64,000 nt of DNA from Raphanus sativus (Eukaryota > Streptophyta > Magnoliopsida > Brassicales > Brassicaceae): the NCBI RefSeq assembly GCF_000801105.2, contig NC_079517.1:4898001-4962000 (forward strand), in the 5' to 3' direction. A program made the translations under genes and the position numbers. The notes below the pieces were generated by a model. It made no database searches and had not been told where the DNA came from. It saw nothing but the letters and a program-made list of their open reading frames with translations. Below, piece after piece: positions 54,876 to 64,000 of the stretch (the stretch's first letter is position 1; each line of letters starts with the position of its first letter).

Positions 54876-57444
54876 ATCTCCTTTATTCTAGTGGTTTTTG
54901 AAAGTAGTAAAAGAAATGTTCACTAGGTGCATACATGGGTACACACAAACGCATTGTCTCTCTCTCTTTTATTTACATGTTTAGGTATTAGATACATTCG
55001 TCATGTAATTTGAAACTATTAGGTTTCGTTGTCTTCTGTTTCTCTTTACTTGTGGTAAGTGGTAACCAATAAATTTACTGACGAACAAAATATATATTTA
55101 TGTAAACTATTCACTACATTTCATTTTAATTGTCTGTTATAAATTTATACACACAGATTAATAAAAATGTGATTTTATATATTTTCAAAATAAAAATACA
55201 ACTACTTATACGTTAAACTATATTTCAACAAATAAAAAAATAAATTAGAGAATGTTATTAACAAATTTTGCATTTAAATTTCAAATATTTATATATTTTC
55301 AAAATAAAAATACAATTATTTATATATCTAACTATATTTCAGCAAATAAAAAAGTAAATTGAAAAATATTATTAATAATTTTTGCACTAAAATTTTAAAA
55401 CAAAAGTTTCTCCATAAGATAACAATTAAACTGAAACGGAGAGAGTAGTTTCTAATAATGGTTTTAATGATTTCTTTTATTCTCGTTACGAAACATATAA
55501 CGTAGAGTATAATGTTGTTGTGTAATAAAGCAGTGTTCACTAGGTGCATGGGTACACATAAATACATAGCCGTAGACATGACATGTTGTTGAAGGAGTTA
55601 TTCCCTATTTAAATGAAATTATTGTTTTTGTATAGATGAAGATATGTTGACAAATATATATTCCACATGTATAGTTGTACGACCTTTTACTGTTACGGAT
55701 TTGAGTCACTTCAGGGAAACAAAAAGAAATAAATAGTGTAAGTCAATTTATGGAAGATAAAGGTCTGATCCCCATTTATTTCACAGTCAGTAAAACTATT
55801 AATTTCGAACGTAACTTCTTGCTTCTGTGACTCTAAAGTACAAAGATCTACAGTTCCCCACTTCCCCACATAAAAAATGATGATCGTACCTTTATACTTA
55901 TTCCTCTCTGCGGCTCTATATTTCCATTTTCAGAAACTTCTGATATTTTAACCAATAAACCCAATATTTATCTAATAAAACTGACGATATGAATTTCAGT
56001 TATTTGGATTTCTTTGTACCAAACTTTCATAAATAATATAACGTTTTTTTAAAAAAATAGCGATTAACTCCATACCTCTTAGATATTACAGAATGATAAC
56101 TGAAATTCAAGTGGTAGCCTGCACTGGAACTAAAGTATTAAACTAATCCTGATATAGGTAAATTTACTGCAGTGCATGTGAAGTATATTTAATTTGCTAT
56201 TGTGACATAGCCAGCAAGAGCTGTTTGAACTTTTTGAGGAAGAGAGAAAGGACTTAACAGCAGTAGATTAAAGAAAGACAGAACAGCGCAAGTCACAGGG
56301 ATGTAGTAAATTCTAGTACTTATTTACTGTCGATTACCCATTTTCCAATTATTTTCTCACCAGACTAAAGTTATTCTCCCCAACCATATTGATTTAATTG
56401 GATAGATTGCAAAAATATATAGAAACATAGTAGAAACCCAACATAATAAAAAGCTTGAAAACATTCTTCCTTTACACTTTGATTCAGCTTAGGAACATTC
56501 TTCCCTTACACTTTCCTTCGTTATAACTGTGTTGTCCTCTATACTTTAATGTAGTATTAAAATATAAAATGACATTGGTTAATGATTAGAATTGGTACAT
56601 TGTATATGTCCATTCTCTCTTTTTTTTTTTTTGAAAATTGGCTATATATGTCCATTCTCAATTGCTCAAAGAAAAGTATATGTCCATTCTCTACTCTCAC
56701 TTTGAATATAATATCCCAAAGCATTGGTGTAACTTTACAATACAATCGTTCCCTGTGTAGCTAGAAGGGATAATAAGCATTTCTATTACACACGATGAGA
56801 GTAGTGTACAAGAAAGAAATGAATTAAATTCTAATTATGCACTTTATTGTATAGTCTTTTCTTTATGTGAAAGGATAAGTTCCAATATTACAAACTCAAT
56901 GACACCTTAGTAAAACTATCTTGTTTTAAGATATAGTACGAAGCTTTAAGTTATTGCATTTATAAAAGATACAGTGTGAAGTTGTAAGTTATTGCACCCT
57001 CTGCGAGATAAGATATTTCACTTTCTCTCCTTCACGACTTCTAGCTGGACTCTTGCTGTTCTCAATCAACTCTCTCCATTTATGGCACTCGCGTCTCTCT
57101 TTCTCTCTCTAAGTTCTTAACTCAATGCTTGCTGAGATTTAATGAAACTGTTTTTTTTTGGGGGGGGGGAGGATGGGGTTAAATTTTTCACTAAATCTGT
57201 AACTACAAAACGTAAACATGGATGATATATAAGAGTCATAATCTTAATTTGAGTACACGAAAACATAACCTTTTAGTGGACTCTGTTTGTTTCTATCTAA
57301 ACTAGCAAGATTATGAAATATATTGTGTTTAGCTTATTTAAATATGATAAAGAGAAAAGATTTAATTACGATTAAAATTGTGTTTCTTCAAGCTCTTTTT
57401 TTTTGCTAAACTGTTTTTCTATTTTGTTAAAATTTTAGTTATTG
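54876..57444. other. Intergenic, no gene seen
   Basis: AT-rich region from the kinase 3' end to the hAT element. A TATATATTTTCAAAATAAAA-type string recurs around 55170 and 55290 as a local duplication of about 115 bp spacing. No recognisable protein, RNA or transposon end. Confidence 0.45.
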
Positions 57445-60400
57445 GATGGGTATAGTCCTGGGAAGCGGGTCGGATCCGCCCCGCCAGACCCGCCCCGCAG
57501 CGGGTTTGATTCATTTTTGATAATTCAAAGACTACCCGCATGACCCGCTACAACTTGGCTGTGAAACCCGCACCCGCCCCGCATTAATCAAGCGGGTCAA
57601 GCGGATACCCGCCAGAAAAAAAAAAAAAAAAAAAAAAGCAAACGACAAACAAAACTCAAACATGTTCAAAAGTCTAAAGTCTCAACAAGCATTACACTTT
57701 CAAGTTTCAACAAACACCAAACCATAATAAAGTCTGAGATACGATACTAACTGCATAAGTTATGGTCCAAACTGAAATGAATTTTAAAAACAAATTACAC
57801 AGAGTTCTTCCTTCTTGGTCTTGCAACAAACTCTTTTCTCAGAGTACCTAAATGGTTAAAAACATAATAAATGTTCAGAAAACAGATGAGATGAATGCAA
57901 AGTTTAATTAACTATCACTTACAAACGACTCTAGCGTAGGCGAGCTCTCATCTTCAGCATTAGGATTAGGATCAGTAACCTCTGTTTCTGCCCAAACAAG
58001 CAAAACATAAATGAAGGTAAATGAAGGTAAGTGAACACAAAATAAGTACTAAACTGTGAAAGAAATAACATAAACTTACCACTGTCATACGGCTCAAACC
58101 CACGAAGCCAATTACGAGCACAGATCAACGCCTGAACATTTCGTGGGAGAAGACAGCTTCGATACTTATTTAAAACTCGTGAGCCAATGCTGAAGGAGGA
58201 CTCAGATGCTACAGTGGTTATAGGGATACTTAGAAGATCAGAAGCCATAGTAGCCAAACCTCCAAAACGATGAGAGTTGTCTTTCCAGTAGGCCAAGACA
58301 TCTAAATTTGGAAAGGCCATCATGTCCACCGGTGGTTCGTCCAAGTACATATCCAGTGCCGATTTCCCACTAGCACTAACATTCCTCAAGCGAAAGTTGT
58401 AGAAGTCCTACACCGAAGCAAAAAAAAAATAAAGTATCACTAAGAATCCATAAATAAGCAACTAAATAAATAGTAGACACTTACATCATATGGAGATGCT
58501 TGAGTTTCAGCCACTGTTATGTTTTCACTGGGCAAGGGAGTTGCTTGAGTAGCTACGATGCTGTAGGCTTTGAAGAGATGTTTCAGTTTCTCAAACACAT
58601 GATCCACCTTTTGTTGAGAAGTACTCTCATCTAGCTTTGAGAAGCAATACTCTAGTAGAGACAACTTAAATCTAGGATCAAACACTGCTGCCATTGCAAG
58701 TATCACACTGTACTCACGCCAGTACTTGTCAAACTTAGCTTTCATTCCTCTAACCATCTCCACAATAACCTCTGAACTACTGTCCTCATGCGATTTCAGC
58801 CACAACTCAATCTTGTACACTTGCATAAAATACAAGTTAGAGGTAGGATAGGTCGAACCTGAGATCAAGTTGGTTATCTCATCAAATGGTTGAAGCAGCT
58901 CACATATTTGAATGCCCAAATCCCACTCTGTTTCTGTAGGCAGAAGCTTGTAGCTTGGATCAATCCCTAGATAACTGTCAAAGGCCAAACGATACTTGAT
59001 ACCTCGATCAAGCATTTTGTAGGTTGAGTTCCAACGGGTTGGGACGTCTAGTGTCAATCCAGCCTTCTGATCTATCCCAGCAGAATCCACACAACTTGCA
59101 AACAATTTTCTTCGAGCCTCTGAAGCTTGGACATGCTTGATGCTATCTCTGATTTTTCCTAAAGAATCCCCCATCACCTTTAACCCTTCTTGAACAATCA
59201 GGTTTAGTATGTGGGCAGAGCATCTGATATGAAAGAACTCCCCTTCGCACACCAAATCCCTTTGTAACACAAGCTGCCTCTTCAATATGTTTTGCATGCT
59301 GTCGTTGTTGCTTGCATTATCCAGAGTCAAAGAGAAGACCTTTCTCTCTATTCCCCACTCTTTCAAAACCTCTAAAATCTTCATAGCTAAATCAATTCCA
59401 GAATGTGGAGGAGGCATTGCGCAAAAGGCCAGAATCTTGTTCCTTAACTTCCAGTGGCTATCTACGTAATGTGCAGTCAAACAGATATACCCTTCCACAG
59501 TAATAGCAGTCCACAGATCAGATGTGAAGGAGATTCTACCAGGGATTTGAGACAATTCCAACTTCAACTTAGACTTCTCAACCTCATAAAACTTAAACAC
59601 ATCTGATGCAGCTGTCTTCCTAGAGATGAACTTCACATCCGCATTCAAATACGACCAGATGTTCCTAACTCTACCGTATTCAACATAGGAGAATGGGAGA
59701 TCATGTTCGATTATGCATTTAGCTACCATTTCACGAAAAACACCCTGATCAATCTTCCTAGCTTGCAGTTTCCCTTGCGCAGTAAGCATCATAGCACCCA
59801 AATCCCCACTAACAGGCACTCTATTGCAAACTAGCGAATGCCTATTGTAATTGGAGGTACCTTGTTTGTGTGGTTCATACGCATAATCCTTGGTGCAGTG
59901 ATTACACTTCGCCCTTAACTCTGGAACCCCATCAACAACTTTCGTGATCACAGAGAAGTTGTCCCACGCAGCTGATGTCTTCTTCCTCTTCCCCTGACTT
60001 GATTCCTCAGAAACTTTCGTTGGTAAACTCGACGCCTCGCTACCCACACTCGGAACACTCGGATTTGGTGTCGTTTTCTCACCATCAACTCCATCTTGTT
60101 TCACAAACTCCATGTCGGTACCTGTAAAAAAAATAAAAAAAATGAGAGAGACAAACTTCGAGAGACAGAGAACCGTGGAAATGGAAACAACAAAGACAAA
60201 CTAAAAAGATAGATAATTGTGAGACAGACACCAAGCGAGTAAACTAGAGAGAGACAGTTCCGTGAGAGAGAACACAATACACAAACTAAAGATACAGAGA
60301 CAGAGAGAGACAGCCGTGAGAGAGACAAAAAAATACAAGAGACAAACTAGAGATCTACAAACTAAAGAGAAACAGCAAGAGAGACAGACAATAGTGAGAC

Positions 60401-60961
60401 TAAGACAGAGAGACTAAGAAACTAAGAGACAATAGAGAGCCAAAAATACCTTGTTTGTTGTTATCGAGCAAGACTGAACCGTGAGAGAGACGAAACTGGT
60501 GACTGAGAGACCCAGAAGAGGCTCAAAGTCGACGGTTTGGAACTTTGGATCAGCAGAGAGCCAAGAGAGAGTGAGAGAGTGAGAGACTCGATTTAGGGTT
60601 ACGGCAAAGAGAAATGAAAACTAAAGATTAGGGTTTTCAGATTGGTTTTGTAACATAAAAGACTGAAAACCACACACAGTTACATTTTAAAAAAAAAAGA
60701 CGACACACACTAATAACCTAGAATACAAAAACGACACTAGCCAAATCTAATAAAAACAGCATGCTTTCTATATAAGCGGGTACCCGCTAACCCGTTTCTA
60801 GAATTACCATAACCCGCACCCGCCCCGCCTTTTATTTAGCCGATCCGCCTGGCCCGCGACTTTTGAAATCAAAATTTTTTTAAGCCCGCACCCGCCCCGC
60901 AGCGGGCCTAATGGGCCGGGGCCCGCGGGTTTTGAACCAAATTCCCAGCACTAGATGGGTA
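57445..60961. mobile_element. Complete hAT transposon, 3.5 kb, with transposase
   Basis: The element is 57453-60953 (3,501 bp). The left end TAGTCCTGGGAA and right end read inward TAGTGCTGGGAA match at 11 of 12 positions. The target duplication GATGGGTA is exact at 57445-57452 and 60954-60961. Subterminal regions on both sides are rich in CCCGCCCCGC motifs, likely transposase binding sites. One spliced transposase gene lies inside on the minus strand. A GAGAGACA-rich tract (60121-60480) forms its upstream region. The perfect duplication and intact gene suggest a recent insertion. Confidence 0.95.
57908..60113 (-). CDS. hAT-family transposase (zinc finger BED, RICESLEEPER/DAYSLEEPER-like)
   Basis: Three exons on the minus strand, 60113-58485, 58407-58080, 57987-57908, give 678 residues without an internal stop. 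BED zinc finger at about residues 48-95 ([24 protein letters not shown]). The RNase H-like core has Asp in FTSDLWTAI, Asp in [12 protein letters not shown], the CxxH of [16 protein letters not shown], and the late Glu in [16 protein letters not shown]. The C-terminal hATC dimerisation domain contains [20 protein letters not shown]. Intron borders are GT/AG and phases match. All catalytic positions I know for the family are present, so it may be active. It should recognise the element's own ends. Confidence 0.92.
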
Positions 60962-61482
60962 TGTTTGTCTTGTATTATTTAAGTCAAATATATTAATTTT
61001 AGGTTGTGAGCTGTATTTTGGGTCAGAAAGAGGATGAGAGATAAATAGCATTTCCCAGGTGTTTTAAATACAACCTCTTCTCCATGTCTATCTCCATCTC
61101 TCCCCACCCAACTCCCTTATCTTTTCAAAAGTCAGCCTCCTTCAGTTATCTTTAGGTTTCTAGGAAGAGAAAAAACAAGTAATTTCCATTTTTCCTCTTT
61201 TGCAAAGAATTATATTTCCTTTTTACAAAAAAAAAACTTTTTTACAAAGCAATTAATTCGTATTATTTTGAAATAAAAACTTGTTAAAACCCCTCTTACA
61301 TCATCCAGCCAGTGCTTATACATGCATTCACACACGCGCTTACATATATAAATAGCTTCTTGTGGTGACGGTCATACACTTTAGGGTTTTTTCATTGTTG
61401 GTCTCTTTTGTTGGGTCTTTTTGTTTCCTCTTCTGTTATTTAAATATATATACACTAAAAAGAGTAGTGATTTATATAAAAA
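60962..61482 (+). promoter_or_regulatory. Promoter region of SOB5
   Basis: A TATA box TATATAAATA at 61345-61354 lies 129 bp before the ATG. Nothing else recognised. Confidence 0.5.
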
Positions 61483-61887
61483 ATGGAGTCTGGAAAGATC
61501 TTTGGATCCGAAGAGGAGTCTCGCAGCTGTGAATCTGGATGGACAATGTATCTAGCCTCACTCTCTAATGATCATGGCCAAGACTGTTACTATGATGATG
61601 ATGGTGATGAAGATAGCGATGGTGGTGATTCAATGGACTCTGATGCATCTTCTGGTCCTATGGAAGCCACTGCAAATCTCAAACTTCCTCAAGAGATCGC
61701 CGAGCAGAATTCTATAAAGAAAAAGATTAAGAAGACTAATGAAGAGATGGTTTTGGTGGAGACCAGGGTTCACAACAACAATCATGATGATGATGATGAT
61801 GATGATGATGATAATCAGGAATTTGATCATGATGATGGTAATGATAGCTATAGTGCAATTCATAGTTACGTTGGTCCGATCGGTTAG
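61483..61887 (+). CDS. SOB5: SOB5 (suppressor of phyB-4 number 5), SOFL family
   Basis: A single exon of 134 residues. The N-terminal SOFL-A motif [12 protein letters not shown] and the SOFL-B motif [11 protein letters not shown] identify the SOB five-like family. Members are small plant-specific nuclear/cytoplasmic proteins that raise cytokinin levels when overexpressed; the biochemical activity is unknown. The middle is acidic ([12 protein letters not shown]), then a Lys-rich patch (KKKIKK), then a nine-Asp run encoded by a GAT microsatellite at about 61783-61812, which may vary in length. Position fits At5g08150 (recalled). Confidence 0.9.
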   Translation: MESGKIFGSEEESRSCESGWTMYLASLSNDHGQDCYYDDDGDEDSDGGDSMDSDASSGPMEATANLKLPQEIAEQNSIKKKIKKTNEEMVLVETRVHNNNHDDDDDDDDDNQEFDHDDGNDSYSAIHSYVGPIG

Positions 61888-64000
61888 ACAAGAAGGGCTA
61901 ATTTGATTTTATGATTTCATGTTTATGTTTACTTAATTTATGTTCCAGTGTTTTCTATTTATATGATCGAATGTTCTGTCCTCATGTCGTTTACGTTTTT
62001 AGGTTTAATGATGAAAATTATTTTCTTCCTGCTAATTAATTATATATAGCCCATTTGATTACTACTGTTACAACAGTAGCGGTGATTATAGTACTAATAC
62101 ACAGTGGTTAAAGTGATGATGAGGGTGACTATGGCGATGAATGATAATGAAGTAGCTAGGGTTTCTTGAGATGTACATCAATGCATCCATTATGGGTTTC
62201 TTAATGGTTACCATAGTACACCCATTATGTAAATGCATAAATGCCTCTTACTAATTTCTATATTCTGTTTATATTCATTTTTACTACTAGTCTACTACTA
62301 CTAATTAAAATAAATATACATAATACTTTATGACACATAATAAGAATATCATGATGATCTTCCCACCAATATTGTGTTTTTTTTGGTTTTAGTATTAACT
62401 ACTATTGTGATGATTGATGTTAAAGAATTGGCACAGTTGTTTTTATGAGCTCGTAACCTTATTAAATCAGGATGTGTATTAACAATTCAGGAAGAATATT
62501 ACACTCGTAATCACATTTTTAAGATACTTTGCTCACTACATCTCGTCGCATTCATCATGAGAAATTTTTTATATATTAGAAACAAAAAAAAATTACAACA
62601 TATAACAAATAAATTGTGAATTGTTTATCTATTTTATAATGCACAATTCTACATGCAATAATATAGTTATATACATTGGACCAGAACCGACGAGTTAGTC
62701 TGCAACTGTTGAAGCCTCTGTGAATGTTGTACTAGTAAAAACCATTACACAAACTGGTTGAACAAATGTCAAAAAAATCTCTGCCGGTACAAGAAATGAG
62801 AACACTTAAAAAGAAAAAAAAATGTTGCATAGATTTGGTTCATAAACTATGGACACATACACACACGTGCACACAGTATGAGTTGTATAGAATTGAGAGA
62901 TCGAGACATAAAATGAGAACCCATCATCTTTGGTTGTATCTTAAGTACAGACAGGGTAACATGTTTCGTGACCATGAGGGACATATCTCTTCTGCACGTG
63001 TATCTCTCTGCAATTCCGTTTTATTTTCTTTGTTTGTCGTTTTACCCCAATTTTTTGTGACATTTGTTCACATACATCCTCCTGCAGTAACTACACAACT
63101 ACAAGATTTGTTTCCCAACTTTTATTTAGGACTTGATCCAGAGAATGTTTAGAAAAAGTCTATGGGTTCCACATAGATGGTTTCTAATTCAGTTAAACAT
63201 ATATGGTTACAAGTAAATGTTTCGATAGATGTATTTAAAAACACTTAAAATTTTGGTTTAGAAACAATACGATTATAGAGTGGAGACTGAAGAGTATCCT
63301 TTCGTACTCCCAATTTTTTTTTGGTGACATTTGTCCTTTTACCCCCATCTATATTTTTGAAACATTTGTCAGTAACTACTAACTACACAACTACAATTTG
63401 ATAGCTTGATACTAACGTCGAATCAATTCTGAAACTCACCAAGATTTGTTTCCCAACTTTCTTTCCATTTTATGCTTGTTTGTCATGCCAACACAAGAAC
63501 ACTTTTCAATGATGGACCGTGTACAGAAATGCAGCATCCTCCATCTAAGCTTGCTGAAGCTCACAGCATAGTTTTTGGCTCAGTATGGGACAGGTTTTCT
63601 TAAGGTTTTGATGGAGGAAGTGGTCAAAGTCGTCCACCAAAATTGACAAGATTGTTTAATAGAACCAGATTTTATAGAGAGTTCAAAAAAATCATGATTG
63701 AATGATCGGAGATTTTGTTTTTCAAACAAACAAAAACAAACTGTATATATAAAGGCTATCCTCTATTGCTTAAACCATCGTCACATCACATGGCTCACAC
63801 AATGAGGCGAAAATACAAGATAAAAAATAAACTAAGATAAAGGTTGACTCAATCCAAACATTGAATATACATATTCTTCAAGATAAAGACAAAATTATAT
63901 ATAGACGATGCTTACCAATCCATTTACCATATATTGTCGCTACTAGTTGTTGTTCTCTGGCTCTTCCTTTGCTCATAGTCTATCATCTGTAGGCAATTCA
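61888..64000. other. Intergenic, no confident gene
   Basis: AT-rich. The 128-codon frame at 62766-63152 shows no domain and unlikely composition. ACTACACAACTACAA and TTTGTTTCCCAACTTT strings recur near 63090-63120 and 63380-63460, an old local duplication. No tRNA or transposon end recognised. Confidence 0.45.

Noticed and set aside
62766..63152. Frame of 128 codons as a possible gene
   Set aside because: No domain, biased composition, no promoter or splice support.

Overview
The window is nuclear DNA of a crucifer (Brassicaceae; a Brassica or close relative is the best guess). The reasons are plant-type short introns with GT/AG borders, A+T-rich intergenic DNA, a conserved MIR162a hairpin, a tRNA-Ala(AGC), and a gene order that, as I recall it, follows the top arm of Arabidopsis thaliana chromosome 5 from about At5g08310 down to At5g08150. 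Arabidopsis names are from memory and were not checked against a database. Exon borders were deduced by hand from splice signals, reading phase and family conservation.

Layout. 1-5 kb: degenerate repeats, a small secreted defensin-like gene, a P-type PPR gene whose first codon reads GTG, and a relic of another PPR gene. 5.6-13 kb: succinyl-CoA ligase alpha (-), the U5 snRNP protein YLS8/DIM1 (-) and porphobilinogen deaminase HEMC (+) diverging from one 414-bp promoter, then a SETD9/C5orf35-like gene (-). 13-26 kb: a tandem pair of serine carboxypeptidase-like genes (SCPL35 type), one intact and one a pseudogene. Transposons are concentrated here: an hAT MITE upstream of the intact copy, an hAT MITE inside a coding exon of the dead copy, an AT-rich MITE in the intact copy's large intron, and two adjacent TTA-flanked elements in the dead copy's first intron. 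The second of these carries pieces of a histone H1 gene and an ADA2 gene. 27-37 kb: a one-TM-region protein, mitochondrial CLPP2, and a HUA2-like PWWP/CID gene (HULK1 type) with a one-base frameshift inside a coding minisatellite. 40-49 kb: LysM protein (-), tRNA-Ala, NF-YB12/DR1-type histone-fold protein (-), a Helitron, MIR162a, and an NHP2/L7Ae-type gene whose second intron holds three tandem H/ACA-snoRNA-like units. 49-55 kb: a second Helitron, agmatine deiminase and an STK16-like kinase. 57.4-61 kb: a complete-looking 3.5-kb hAT transposon with an intact spliced transposase, near-matching terminal repeats and a perfect 8-bp target duplication. 61.5 kb: SOB5. The rest, to 64 kb, is intergenic.

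Most genes are housekeeping genes not linked by pathway: TCA cycle, tetrapyrrole synthesis, splicing, polyamine synthesis, mitochondrial proteolysis and small RNA biology. The clearest functional link is that the gene for an H/ACA snoRNP core-type protein (NHP2) appears to host H/ACA guide RNAs in its own intron. The most unusual structures are that intron, the chimeric gene-capturing transposon, and the frameshift in the HUA2-like gene.
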